NCBI RefSeq assembly: GCF_008933955.1
Contig: NZ_WBXO01000004.1
Location: forward strand, 62,001 to 126,000
DNA length: 64,000 nucleotides
Reading direction: 5' to 3'
Origin: Heliorestis acidaminivorans
GTDB taxonomy: Bacteria; Bacillota; Desulfitobacteriia; Heliobacteriales; Heliobacteriaceae
Of this stretch, positions 35,407 to 44,107 are shown in pieces (position 1 is the stretch's first letter; the number at the start of each line of letters is the position of its first letter). The notes under the pieces are model-generated. The model did no database searches and was not told where the DNA came from. It worked only from the letters and a program-made list of their open reading frames with translations. Both the position numbers and the translations under genes were made by a program.

Positions 35407-36516
35407 ATGTACATAGGTATAAGAGTAGATGCTTCTTATGAAATAGGCTCTGGTCATGTAATGCGTTGCGTAACACTAGCAAAGGCTTTTATGTTAAAAG
35501 GAGCAAAAGTACTGTTTATCTGTAGAAATCTACAGGGAAACATGAACTTTTATATTAGAGAACAGGGCCTTGAAGTATTAGAGTTACCCCAAGCATCACT
35601 ACAAATATATAATAATATTGATGTTAACGACTCAGGGATACATTGTGAGATCCTAAGTACCACTCAAGAACAAGATGCATTACAGACTTGTGAAATAATT
35701 CTTAATAACATTTCGCAGGTTCCCATAGATTTAATGATTGTGGATCATTATGGATTAGATGGGATATGGCAAAAAAAGATTCGTTGTATTGCCAAGAAAG
35801 TAATGGTAATTGATGACTTGGCAAACCGTAAACATAATTGCAATTTCTTGCTAGATCAAAATTATTATGTAGATATACACAAACGTTATGTTGGCTTGGT
35901 GGATAAAGACAGCTTCCTCATGTTAGGTCCTCAATATGCTTTATTACGAGAAGAATTTTTTGAACAGCGAAATGCAGTTTCTATAGATGATATAGAGAAC
36001 AAGAGGATACTAGTTTTTTTTGGAAGTAGCGATCCTACCAATGAGACTTACAAGGTTTTGTCTAGCATTCAATCTATGAATCTAAACGACTTAGCTATAG
36101 ATGTCATAGTAGGGAAAATAAACATTAACAAAAATGATATTAAAACAATGGCAGACTCTATGAGGAACGTTAATTATTACTGTCAAATCTCGAACATGAA
36201 TGAAGTACTGAGTAATGCAGATGTAGCAGTTTGTGCATCAGGTAGTTTTACGTGGGAAAGATACTGTCTTGGGATACCAGGTATTATTATATCGGTTGCT
36301 GATAATCAAAAACAGTTAGCAAGAGATCTTACAACACTTGAGATTGATACATATTTGGGTCATAGCAATGAAGTAACTACTCACTTAATAACGGTAGCTA
36401 TTGAAGAAATTATTTCTAATCCTACGTCAATATTAAAAGCTAGAAATAAAGCTTATTCTATCGTCGATGGTAACGGAGTAAATCGTGTAATAGACGTAAT
36501 TCTTCGAAAATTATAA
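35407..36516 (+). CDS. pseG: UDP-2,4-diacetamido-2,4,6-trideoxy-L-altrose hydrolase PseG
   Basis: Fourth step of pseudaminic acid synthesis: removes UDP from the diacetamido sugar by C-O cleavage. 369-residue GT-B fold protein related to MurG. The N-terminus GIRVDASYEIGSGHVMRC has the catalytic His17 of the SGH motif. DHYGLDGIWQKKIR and VIDDLANRKHNC lie near 118-142. The nucleotide-binding half has FFGSSDPTNE (near 203) and CASGSFTWERYCLGIP (near 278). It lies 14 bp after the hisF-like gene and 37 bp before pseH. Confidence 0.93.
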   Translation: MYIGIRVDASYEIGSGHVMRCVTLAKAFMLKGAKVLFICRNLQGNMNFYIREQGLEVLELPQASLQIYNNIDVNDSGIHCEILSTTQEQDALQTCEIILNNISQVPIDLMIVDHYGLDGIWQKKIRCIAKKVMVIDDLANRKHNCNFLLDQNYYVDIHKRYVGLVDKDSFLMLGPQYALLREEFFEQRNAVSIDDIENKRILVFFGSSDPTNETYKVLSSIQSMNLNDLAIDVIVGKININKNDIKTMADSMRNVNYYCQISNMNEVLSNADVAVCASGSFTWERYCLGIPGIIISVADNQKQLARDLTTLEIDTYLGHSNEVTTHLITVAIEEIISNPTSILKARNKAYSIVDGNGVNRVIDVILRKL

Positions 36517-36553
36517 AAGGTTAGGTGCACATCAGAGAAGGAGTTCGCAAATA

Positions 36554-37111
36554 ATGAATTTTTATTTACGTCAAGCCGGCTTTGATGATTTAGAGTTGAT
36601 TAGAGAGTGGAGAAATAAAGAACATGTTAGAAAAAATAGCTTTAATCAGCATTATGTAACTAAAGAAGAGCATAAAGATTGGTTTTCCAAATTAAATAAA
36701 GATAACACCAAACAATGTTTAATATTTATTCTTGAAGACGTCCCTTTAGGAATTTCCATTTTTAGTATAAATCATAAACACCAACGAGCTAATTGGAGTT
36801 TTTATTTAGGGGAAACAGGACTCCCTAAAGGAACAGGTACTAAACTTGGCTTTGCTTCTATGGATTATGCCTTTGATAACTTCAAAGTTCAGAAAATACA
36901 TACTGAAGTATTATCCTATAATTTAGCGAGTCTAAAATTTCATGACAAGTTAGGTTTTGTTTTAGAAGGAAAGCATAAAAAACACTTCTTAATAGAAAGT
37001 GTTTTTTATGATGTTTATTTATTTTCAATTTTTCGCGAAGGATGGGAAGAAAAGAAAGACAACTTACTTATGATAATAGAAAAGGGAAATAACACTTCAT
37101 TGCAAGGATGA
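36554..37111 (+). CDS. pseH: UDP-4-amino-sugar N-acetyltransferase PseH
   Basis: Third step of pseudaminic acid synthesis: acetyl-CoA-dependent N-acetylation at C4 of the PseC product. 185-residue GNAT protein. It opens with FYLRQAGFDDLELIREWRN and carries NHKHQRANWSFYLGE, the acetyl-CoA loop GLPKGTGTKLGF, and the NLASLKFHDKLGFVLEGK motif typical of RimJ-like acetyltransferases. An AAGGAG lies 10 bp before the ATG. The last 20 residues after EGWEEKKDN are less conserved. Between it and pseI there are 90 bp without obvious signals. Confidence 0.92.
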   Translation: MNFYLRQAGFDDLELIREWRNKEHVRKNSFNQHYVTKEEHKDWFSKLNKDNTKQCLIFILEDVPLGISIFSINHKHQRANWSFYLGETGLPKGTGTKLGFASMDYAFDNFKVQKIHTEVLSYNLASLKFHDKLGFVLEGKHKKHFLIESVFYDVYLFSIFREGWEEKKDNLLMIIEKGNNTSLQG

Positions 37112-37201
37112 TGATAATTTAGGAACGACAATTTTCCCTCGTCTAACAAATGCTGGTGAAAGATGCCATTTGCATGCAAAAGGAAGAAAGGACTTTTTAT
37201 T

Positions 37202-38242
37202 ATGAGCTTAGAATGCACTCTGTTTTCTCAAGAAAAAGAACCCTTCATAATAGCAGAAATGTCAGGAAATCATAATCAGTCGCTAGAAAGAGCTTTGGAA
37301 ATCGTAGATGCTGCTGCCGAAGCAGGAGCCCATGCTTTGAAAATTCAAACATATACAGCTGATACGATGACTTTAGACATTGACGAGAGAGAATTTTTTA
37401 TCGAACAAAAAGATAGCCTCTGGAAAGGAAAATCTTTATACCAACTCTACCAAGAGGCATATACACCTTGGGAGTGGCACAAACCTATTTTTGAACGTTG
37501 TAAAGAACGAGGCATGATCGGCTTTAGTACCCCTTTTGATGAAACCTCTGTTGACTTTCTTGAATCCTTAGGTGTCCCTTTTTACAAAATAGCATCTTTC
37601 GAGAATATTGATTTACCCTTAATACGCAAAGTAGCCACTACAAAAAAGCCTATGATTATCTCAACTGGCATGGCTACGATTGCTGAACTAGATGAAACGG
37701 TGCGGGTTGCAAAAGAAGCTGGTTGTCCCCAAGTTGTTTTGCTTAAATGTACAAGTACCTATCCGGCTACTCCTGAAACTTCAAATATTCTAACCATACC
37801 TCACATGCGCGACTTGTTCGATGTCGAAGTCGGCCTATCGGACCATACACTTGGAATTGGCGCAACCATTGCCAGTATTTCTCTGGGTGCTACAGTAATT
37901 GAAAAACATTTTATTCTTTCAAGAGCAGAGGGCGGTGTCGATTCTGCTTTCTCACTAGAACCGCATGAGCTCAAAGCTCTTGTAGAAGAAAGTAAAAGAG
38001 CCTGGCAAGCTCTAGGAAAGATTACTTACGGACCTAGCGAAAAAGAAAAAGCATCTATGAAATATCGTCGTTCACTTTATGTAGTGGAAGACATGAAAGT
38101 GGGAGATGTTTTTACAAAAAATAATCTACGGGCGATACGACCAGGGTATGGTCTGCCGCCAAAATATATTGATGTTTTGTTGGGGAAGAAGGTTCGAAAA
38201 AACGTTAAGAAGGGTACGGCAGTAAATTGGGAGATGATTTAA
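37202..38242 (+). CDS. pseI: Pseudaminic acid synthase PseI (NeuB family)
   Basis: Fifth step: condenses the 6-deoxy-diacetamido sugar with phosphoenolpyruvate to pseudaminic acid. 346 residues. The NeuB TIM barrel includes FIIAEMSGNHNQSLERALEI (residues 14-33), FSTPFDETSVDFLE (near 101), KIASFENIDLPLIR and GLSDHTLG (near 213). The C-terminal SAF domain (about 285-346) has RRSLYVVEDMKVGDVFTKNN. Start ATG 37202 has AAAGGAC upstream; an in-frame ATG 39 bp earlier (37163) has no ribosome site and would add a non-conserved leader. It is the last gene of the pse operon; no clear terminator follows. Confidence 0.95.
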   Translation: MSLECTLFSQEKEPFIIAEMSGNHNQSLERALEIVDAAAEAGAHALKIQTYTADTMTLDIDEREFFIEQKDSLWKGKSLYQLYQEAYTPWEWHKPIFERCKERGMIGFSTPFDETSVDFLESLGVPFYKIASFENIDLPLIRKVATTKKPMIISTGMATIAELDETVRVAKEAGCPQVVLLKCTSTYPATPETSNILTIPHMRDLFDVEVGLSDHTLGIGATIASISLGATVIEKHFILSRAEGGVDSAFSLEPHELKALVEESKRAWQALGKITYGPSEKEKASMKYRRSLYVVEDMKVGDVFTKNNLRAIRPGYGLPPKYIDVLLGKKVRKNVKKGTAVNWEMI

Positions 38243-38561
38243 GTAGAACAGAGTGCAATTCTAAAACCCACAATTGGCGAAACGTCCTGTACACTTAGGT
38301 TTAGAGAATCTTTTTCGGTATTATTTGTAGAGGGGTATAGTGATAATTGACTTCTATTATTGCTAGGTCTTTAGAATTTGCAGTCATAAAAAGAATATGG
38401 GATAAAGTGAAAGATGCTATGAAGCCAGTCTTGACGAACGGAATGCAGATTGAGCTATATTTAATTCTTCAACACGGTGCCGACGGAAATACCTTCTGCT
38501 TTTCGTCAGTGGCAAAATGATTAAGAAAAATTGCAGGATTTTTACAATTGCAATCGCTATG
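38243..38561. other. Intergenic region after pseI
   Basis: About 320 bp before the fliS duplication. One open stretch (TTG near 38348 to the TGA at 38518, about 57 codons) has no ribosome site and no recognisable family. No terminator with a T-run was found. The region is probably degenerate. Confidence 0.4.
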
Positions 38562-38887
38562 TTCGCCTGGAGAAAGCCAGGCCTAGCGGCCAGTCTTCCT
38601 CCAGCAGGGGTACGACCCCCAAACAATTCTGACAATTAACGACAATTTAGGACCTTAAAAACAGGTAGGAATTCTCTTGAGTTATATTAATAGGTATTTG
38701 TTGTTTGCTTAAGCCTAAACACATCATCATGACGGCCACACCGCAAGAACTGACCTTGCTCCTCTACCAAGGGGCCATCAAGTTCATGAATCAGGCCATA
38801 CATAATACCAAAGAGAAGAACTACGCTGAAGCCAACCAAGCCTCTAAGCGAGCCCAAGATATCTTTGGCGAGCTGATGAGTACGTTT
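38562..38887 (+). repeat. Duplicated 326-bp segment, copy A (carries fliS start)
   Basis: The segment matches 40522-40848 along its whole length with roughly 80-90 percent identity by eye. It includes the structured CGCCTGGAG..AAGCCAGGCCTAGCGGCCAGTC-type leader, a hairpin of GGGG/CCCC type, the TCTGACAATT block and the first half of fliS. Identity ends in the codon after STL/STF of fliS, so the duplication boundary is inside the gene. Confidence 0.85.
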
Positions 38888-39071
38888 GGATATGAAGATT
38901 GAGATATCACAGGATCTGTATAGGCTCTATGAGTTTATATTGGATGGATTGATCCAAGCTAATATCAAGAAAGATCCTGAATTGCTATCTCAGATGGTTG
39001 AAATGACGACGGAGTTGAAGTATAACTGGCAGGAAGCGATGAAGTTGGCGAAGTTGGGGAAGGTAACGTAG
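38705..39071 (+). pseudogene. fliS: Frameshifted flagellar chaperone fliS
   Basis: FliS binds flagellin C-termini before export. The first frame gives MTATPQELTLLLYQGAIKF and on to ELMST, then stops after FGYED. The rest (LDMKIEISQDLYRLYEFILD, then LIQANIKKDPELLSQMV) continues in another frame from 38886 to 39071. One extra T in ACGTTTGG (38882-38889) explains it: ACG TTG GAT would restore STLDMKIE. The restored protein would be about 115 residues. The usual N-terminal leader before MTATP is replaced by LKPKHII behind a TTG start at 38705, while the ATG at 38729 begins MTATP. The gene looks inactive unless the extra base is an error. Confidence 0.88.
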
Positions 39072-39441
39072 ATGAGGTAATGTAGTACTCAACTGTTCTC
39101 CAGTAGTTTTTGAAGGTATACAAGAAGCTTTAAAACCAAACTAGGGAAGCTTTTTTGATTGTTACGTCGATTATTGATCGTAATTAACCTATCAAGCCCT
39201 CTCTTAAAGGGTGTCAATCCGATACAACCAAATTGTTCGATACTAGCAGGCTAAAATATAACAATGCAAACTAAAATAGACCTCTTCGGAAAGGTCTATT
39301 TTAGTCGATTGTGATATTTTTCTATAAAGCTGATGCAAAAGTTGAAGTGTAACTACCTATAATTCCTGAAGCAATGAATAAAGAAAACGAGGCGTTTTCA
39401 AATAATGTAGCTATGCCGTTCTACTAATGATACTACGCCAT
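39072..39441. other. Intergenic region with one strong hairpin
   Basis: 370 bp without a gene. ACTAAAATAGACCT (39270-39283) and its exact complement (39292-39305) flank an 8-nt loop; the A/T-rich ends let it terminate transcription from either side. Nothing else is recognisable. Confidence 0.6.
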
Positions 39442-39852
39442 TTACTTTTCAAAATCATCAATATGAAAAGTCCTACATTCAGTAGGCGAGTAGGAGCTAT
39501 CCATCTTATCTATAACTTCTTGAAATTGCCTATTATTGTACAAATAAGTTAAAATCTTAATTGCCTGCCACCGATCAATACCTTGATTCTCTAAATCATG
39601 CTCTATATCATAAAAACCTTTAAATTTGCTTAGTTTTTCTTTATCTAAATGATAAGGATTTAATACATCTATTACAGCCTTTACTTGACCTTGGGTGATT
39701 GCTTCAACGGAAAAGAATTCATCAATAGCAGGTTCGATTCCATTCAGTAAACCGTAAATGGTTTTTTCGCTGTAACCACAAATCCCCAGTTTGTTTTGCA
39801 AACGCAGAATCTCACCAATTACTTTAGCTAGCATAAATTTATTGACATTCAT
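39442..39852 (-). CDS. Hypothetical protein, 136 residues
   Basis: I do not recognise this protein. It is soluble and mainly helical by composition. Its N-terminus is MLAKVIGEILRLQNKLGI, its middle has KAVIDVLNPYHLDKEKLSKF, and its end is rich in aromatic and acidic residues (STYSPTECRTF-like). The reading frame is well supported: AGGGGGG lies 7 bp before the ATG at 39852. The surroundings are accessory and repeat-rich. No signal peptide, membrane segment or cysteine cluster is visible. The gene could be a horizontally acquired orphan. Confidence 0.65.
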   Translation of the reverse strand: MNVNKFMLAKVIGEILRLQNKLGICGYSEKTIYGLLNGIEPAIDEFFSVEAITQGQVKAVIDVLNPYHLDKEKLSKFKGFYDIEHDLENQGIDRWQAIKILTYLYNNRQFQEVIDKMDSSYSPTECRTFHIDDFEK

Positions 39853-40346
39853 GCTCGCACCCCCCTTCTTTGGAATTCATCCTATACCACTAATTATACA
39901 ATAATAACAACAAATAACAAGGATATAAAAGAATAAGTGGAATTAATTATTCTTTGTTTAAACCAATTATTATGACGTTTTGAGAGTTTTTTCTAAACAC
40001 TATCGCCTTCAAAAAATCCATTATTCGACCAAGAACACTGACCAATGAATCTACCGACTACCATAAGCCAACGTATACTGTAGAGTCTGTTGCAGTCTTA
40101 CCCATCAAACCATCTCTCAAAAAGCCTTTGATAAACCGAACAAAGAGGTAAGGTCAAAACAAAGGCCTCTGAAATATTCAGAAAATAAAAACTTTTCATC
40201 GCAGAGGTAACCTTTTAGGTAAAAAAGTACTTATACCTTAATGAAGGCTATTTAATTGGATATCGAAGTTTGCTGTCTTAGTCTGTAGAGTAGAGGCGTG
40301 AAGCTGTTCCTTTAATTTGTGGTGTCTAAAGCCACCACGATTCAAT

Positions 40347-40422
40347 AAAGGCCTGCTCGTCAGCATGTTGCGGGCTAGACGCCCGCTACTCCCATTACGG
40401 TAAAAAGTGCTCAGGCCTTTTT
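40347..40422 (+). terminator. Two-stem structured terminator
   Basis: The outer stem AAAGGCCTG (40347-40355)/CAGGCCTTT (40412-40420) is followed by TT. It encloses a perfect inner hairpin GCGGGC-TAGAC-GCCCGC (40370-40386). No plus-strand gene ends just upstream, so it may terminate an unrecognised small transcript. Confidence 0.6.
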
Positions 40423-40483
40423 GTTTCAGGCTCTAAGAGAGAACTTCGGACCTGTAGGCAACGGTGTAAGCAGTAAAGCCCTC

Positions 40484-40501
40484 GACGGTCGCGAGACCGT
40501 C
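40484..40501. repeat. 7-bp perfect hairpin
   Basis: GACGGTC-GCGA-GACCGTC is a stable GC-rich stem with a GCGA tetraloop, 20 bp upstream of duplication copy B. Function unknown. Confidence 0.5.
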
Positions 40502-40521
40502 AACCTTTTAAGGTTTGAATG

Positions 40522-40848
40522 CTCGCCTGGAGGAAGCCAAGCCTAGCGGCCAGTCTCCCTCCAACAGGGGGTCTGACCCCCAAACAATTCTGACAATTCG
40601 CTACAATTTAGGACTTTAAAACCAAGAAGAAATTAACTTAAACGATATCAATAGGTTTCTGGTTTTATTTAAGCCTTAATCACATCATCATGACGGCCAC
40701 ACCGCAAGAATTGATCTTGCTCCTTTACCAAGGGGCTATTAAGTTTATGAATCAAGCTATACATAATACCAAAGAGAAGAACTACGCTGAAGCCAACCAA
40801 GCGAACAAGCGAGCACAAGACATCTTTGGCGAGCTAATGAGTACGTTG
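40522..40848 (+). repeat. Duplicated 326-bp segment, copy B
   Basis: Second copy of 38562-38887, about 1.96 kb downstream in the same orientation. Substitutions are scattered in the non-coding part, while the fliS part is nearly identical. Confidence 0.85.
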
Positions 40849-40971
40849 TATCCACCCTCACATAAATTAGGATCAATTATGAATATTCTGAAAATGAAGC
40901 CTGAATTTATATCCCAAGGCAATAGCTTTATTCCGTTAATAAAACATAATTATAAAACCAAAAAACCATAA
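40690..40971 (+). pseudogene. fliS: 3'-truncated fliS copy
   Basis: Encodes MTATPQELILLLYQGAIKF through ELMSTL, matching the first half of FliS. It then reads into unrelated sequence (YPPSHKLGSIMNILKM...) and stops at 40971. The C-terminal helices needed to bind flagellin are missing. The break occurs at the edge of the duplicated segment, so this copy was probably truncated as the duplication formed. The 93-codon frame may still be translated, but is unlikely to be a working chaperone. Confidence 0.85.
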
Positions 40972-41010
40972 AAAATAATGATCTTATATTTGAGAAGAAA
41001 TTCATTGTTG

Positions 41011-41040
41011 ACCAAGCGGAATCTTGTCCGCTTGGTTTTT
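41011..41040 (+). terminator. Terminator after the truncated fliS
   Basis: ACCAAGCGGA-ATCTTG-TCCGCTTGGT followed by TTTT. A close relative lies at 44447-44482. Confidence 0.88.
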
Positions 41041-41138
41041 GTATAGAAAGCAAACGTACCAATTTTCTGTCCTAAAGAAAATAACTTCATCAAAAGAAAA
41101 AACCTTTTACCAAACATAATATTCATGGTAAAATTTAG

Positions 41139-42044
41139 ATGAAAAGTAGAGCGAAGAAGGCGTTGCTTTTGTTTAAAGATATTAGTAAATGGGAGCATAT
41201 TGGATTCGCTGGGAAAAGTACTTTAGAAAAAGAAGAGCTTAGGTCTCCCGACCATTTGAAATACCTCATAAAATATCCAAGGTCATTCGCGGTAGGTGTT
41301 TCCTGGGAAGACGTAACAGAATTAATTTCAGCAAAAATCGGTAGAATATACGGACTAGAGACTATGACTGTTGAAATTGTGGTTCGCGATGAAAGAAGAG
41401 GTTGCCTTCTACGCAATTTCGTTGAGGAACAAGGTTGTGATATGGCGGAAGAAGGGGGCGCATTATTAAGTAGTTTGACTTCTGGTTACTCACCCTTACA
41501 AGAATCTTCATTAAGCAAAATGGATTTAATTAAAGCTGGATTTCAAATTGTAGAAGAATTTGATTATTGGAGTCAGATAAAAGAAGACTTCATATCAATG
41601 CTTTTTTTTGATATACTTATTGGCAATCAAGATCGCCATCCTTACAATTGGTCTTTGTTATTTTTTTCGTCCGGTCAAGTAAAGTTATCGCCCATTTATG
41701 ATAATGGAGCATCTCTTGGATTTCGCTTTGATGACCAAAGTCTTCAAACATATCTCGCTAACCCTCAAAAATTTGATAAATATATAAAGAGCACAAAAGT
41801 GAAAGCGGGATTGTTTGAAAAGAAAAAAGTAAGTGCAATTGATTTACTGACGTATCTTTCGAAGTACTATCCCGTTGAGTATGCTCGGAATCTTATTAAT
41901 ATAGAAGGATTCGACATACCTTGTTATGAAGATTTCATTTGCTCACTGGAGTATATTACAAGGTATCAACGGGAATGGCTATTAGCGATAATTCCCTTTC
42001 GAATAAAGAAAATTATAGAGTGGGCTCGATTGTTAAAGGAGTGA
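41139..42044 (+). CDS. HipA-like kinase
   Basis: 301-residue protein with a HipA-type Ser/Thr kinase C-lobe. ATP- and metal-site motifs are seen in DILIGNQDRHPYNWSLL (near 168-184, catalytic Asp in the loop) and LSPIYDNGASLGF (near 195-207, DxG-like metal site). The N-terminal part has GFAGKSTLEKEELRSPDH. The HipA N-terminal subdomain is missing, giving a short CtkA-like form. No HipB-type helix-turn-helix antitoxin lies beside it; instead a HIRAN-domain protein follows immediately. The kinase target is unknown. The ATG at 41139 has little ribosome site. Confidence 0.75.
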   Translation: MKSRAKKALLLFKDISKWEHIGFAGKSTLEKEELRSPDHLKYLIKYPRSFAVGVSWEDVTELISAKIGRIYGLETMTVEIVVRDERRGCLLRNFVEEQGCDMAEEGGALLSSLTSGYSPLQESSLSKMDLIKAGFQIVEEFDYWSQIKEDFISMLFFDILIGNQDRHPYNWSLLFFSSGQVKLSPIYDNGASLGFRFDDQSLQTYLANPQKFDKYIKSTKVKAGLFEKKKVSAIDLLTYLSKYYPVEYARNLINIEGFDIPCYEDFICSLEYITRYQREWLLAIIPFRIKKIIEWARLLKE

Positions 42045-42052
42045 GCTATATT

Positions 42053-42814
42053 TTGTCTAACTCAGAAGTACTCTGGTTGGCATGGCAAAACCCACGGAGT
42101 CGACAATACTATCACGTTGGAACACTAACATTAAAAAATGATCAATATACATTCACCTATACATGGTTTGAAAAGGAAGAGAATCGTAAGCTAGAGCATG
42201 CTTTACAAGATGGTTACTCACTCCACCCTAGTTTTCCAGACATACAACGATTATATATCTCTCATAAACTTTTCCCTGCTTTTGATCGTCGGTTGCCCTC
42301 GATTGATCGCGTAGATTTCGATTCCATTCTTACTGATTTAGGCTTGACGAATAACTGCAGTAAAATGGATTTGTTACGACGAACTCGTGGACGCATAGCG
42401 AATGACACTTATTCTTTTGAAGAACCGATCTTTATAGATGATAATGGCAATACACTTATTACTTGCTTTGCTCATGGTATGCGGCATCAGAAACTACCTT
42501 CCGATTGGCAAAAATACTTGTCTATAAATGATTCTGTATACTTAATGCAAGAACCAGAAAACCCCAAAGATCCTAAAGCTATAGCCATTTATACTCACTC
42601 AGGTCTATGTCTGGGATATGTACCTGCTTTTTACACTGTGGCATTGAATTCATTGTTAAATCAAGGAGCTAAAATAACGGCTTATATTGAATATGTAAAT
42701 GAAAAAGCAACAGCCCATTGGTGGGTAAAAATTAAATGTATCAGTACACCTTTTAGTATTGAGGAAAATGCAAACCAAGAAACAAAACGAATGCTTTCAT
42801 CAGTGCTATCATAA
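42053..42814 (+). CDS. HIRAN-domain protein paired with the HipA-like kinase
   Basis: About 253 residues. The N-terminal 60 residues (SNSEVLWLAWQNPRSRQYYH, then VGTLTLKNDQYTFTYTW) resemble the HipA N-terminal beta-subdomain. The C-terminal part (about 165-240) is a HIRAN domain: VYLMQEPENPKDPKAIAIY followed by LGYVPAFY. HIRAN domains bind 3' DNA ends or damaged forks in helicases such as HLTF. The TTG at 42053 follows AAAGGAG by 11 bp and starts 9 bp past the kinase stop; longer in-frame starts inside the kinase gene are less likely. The two genes together look like one split HipA-derived unit with an added DNA-binding module. Function is inferred. Confidence 0.72.
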   Translation: MSNSEVLWLAWQNPRSRQYYHVGTLTLKNDQYTFTYTWFEKEENRKLEHALQDGYSLHPSFPDIQRLYISHKLFPAFDRRLPSIDRVDFDSILTDLGLTNNCSKMDLLRRTRGRIANDTYSFEEPIFIDDNGNTLITCFAHGMRHQKLPSDWQKYLSINDSVYLMQEPENPKDPKAIAIYTHSGLCLGYVPAFYTVALNSLLNQGAKITAYIEYVNEKATAHWWVKIKCISTPFSIEENANQETKRMLSSVLS

Positions 42815-42848
42815 GCCCGTGCCCATACCTGTGCCCCCTGTCCCCTTC

Positions 42849-42882
42849 AAAAAGTCCATCCAAAGGGTAAAATGGCCTTTTT
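42849..42882 (+). terminator. Terminator of the kinase/HIRAN pair
   Basis: AAAAAG.CCAT pairs with ATGG.CTTTTT, 34 bp after the HIRAN stop codon. Confidence 0.75.
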
Positions 42883-43168
42883 CCGACCAAAAGCATTGAC
42901 CAAGGATTCTACGAGAAAGATAGCCTAAAATAATTATTGTATTTTTGCAAGGCTACGGTTTTACAAATTAGGGTAATTGGATTTAGACATGAAAAACAAA
43001 GACATGCCAAATAAGCCTTTTGTTAAAGGAATTTAATAAAAGGCTGAGATAATTAGCCTGGCGTAAAGTGCCGATTACCCTTTCAGCAAGACTCAATTAT
43101 TTATCCAGAGGCCAAAGAAGTTATAAAAAGTGGCTTAAAAGTTGTTTAACTGTTCCTTAGGATTCTTT
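42883..43168. other. Intergenic region before the Rpn gene
   Basis: About 290 bp containing no convincing frame. Fragments resemble the intergenic sequence near 40010-40060. No T-run hairpin serving the minus-strand Rpn gene was found. Confidence 0.4.
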
Positions 43169-44080
43169 TTATAGGATTTGCGTTCCGTGACAGGAATAAC
43201 CCACGAGATATTTCTCGATCTCTTCAACCTTTTCAAAATCGAAAATCCTATCAGCAAGTATCTGTAAAGTGTTATAATCTTGTTTTTCTATAAGCTCAGT
43301 AAAAGCTGGTACGAGCTTCCCAAATCTAATTGTTAGCTGGCGAAGTAGTGTTTCTGTTAGCGCTTTCTTTTGTCCTCGTTCTTCACCCAATTCTTCGCCT
43401 TTTTTCACAATTAGTTGATAGGTAAGAGATTCTTCTAATTTGATCAGTTCGTCCACCTCCGCAAGAAATTGTATAATTAATTCTGGATTATAAACGTATC
43501 CAGCTAACAAGAGAGTTTGTAGTAGAACCTCTCTTTTTTTATGAATTGGTAGTGAGCTGTGAATAATGGCGTCGGCACTTCTAGATAAATGCTCTATGGG
43601 GTTTTCTTTGTAGGAATGACGATCTACCACAGGAAGAAAAGCTAAGAGATTTGGATTATTATGTTGGAGGATTTCTTCTTGTTGCATTACTCCTAGATCA
43701 ACGATTTGAAAAGCATAGTCTAGATGTTGACCAGTGGAGCCGAAGTAATTGATTTTACTTTCTATAGAAACTTCATTTTTGCCGAAATAAATTAGAAACT
43801 GCTTCAAAGGCTTTTTGGTTTGTTGATGAATCTTTATAGCATGACTTAGCATTTGATAAGTTATAGTGGAGTCATTTCTGTTTTGAAACTCAATGTGACA
43901 AGCCATGGTTCCCTCTGGTCCTTTCATTATAAAAGCGACAGTAGGTAGAGGGTTTTCTTGCTCAGAAAAGTCGAATGACAAATTGCTGATGTTCTGATAG
44001 TTTTGACCTGTCAGGTACTGGACAAGGGCTTCGGCATTGTCTATGAGAAGTTCAGATAAAAAAGAAATTGAAATCACCAC
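43169..44080 (-). CDS. Rpn-family PD-(D/E)XK nuclease with DUF4351-like C-terminus
   Basis: 303-residue Rpn/YhgA-like putative DNA endonuclease. The nuclease core is in the first half: ACHIEFQNRNDS (Glu64-x-Gln66) is the PD-(D/E)XK E-x-Q motif, followed by ITYQMLSHAIKIH. The second half is helical, ending in the DUF4351-type QLTIRFGKLVPAF and IFDFEKVEEIEKYL. The N-terminal 'YD..FK' motif seen in relatives is missing, and no ATG lies at the front. AGAGGTGG would pair best with an ATT near 44068, while the listed start is GTG 44080. A GGAGGTG sits inside the gene before codons for LIKLEES, a possible internal start. The partner gene 44108-44344 repeats that C-terminal domain. Confidence 0.75.
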   Translation of the reverse strand: MVISISFLSELLIDNAEALVQYLTGQNYQNISNLSFDFSEQENPLPTVAFIMKGPEGTMACHIEFQNRNDSTITYQMLSHAIKIHQQTKKPLKQFLIYFGKNEVSIESKINYFGSTGQHLDYAFQIVDLGVMQQEEILQHNNPNLLAFLPVVDRHSYKENPIEHLSRSADAIIHSSLPIHKKREVLLQTLLLAGYVYNPELIIQFLAEVDELIKLEESLTYQLIVKKGEELGEERGQKKALTETLLRQLTIRFGKLVPAFTELIEKQDYNTLQILADRIFDFEKVEEIEKYLVGYSCHGTQIL

Positions 44081-44107
44081 CTCTGTCTAATTAAGGCTAG
44101 AAAAGCT

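Larger units (their letters stand above)
39853..40521. other. Repeat-rich intergenic region
   Basis: About 670 bp with no gene. It holds a complex terminator (40347-40422), a short hairpin (40484-40501), and a stretch at 40008-40060 resembling 42846-42915 (TCAAAAA.TCCAT...CGACCAA...TGACCAA..ATTCTAC). These look like remnants of shared intergenic elements. Confidence 0.45.
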
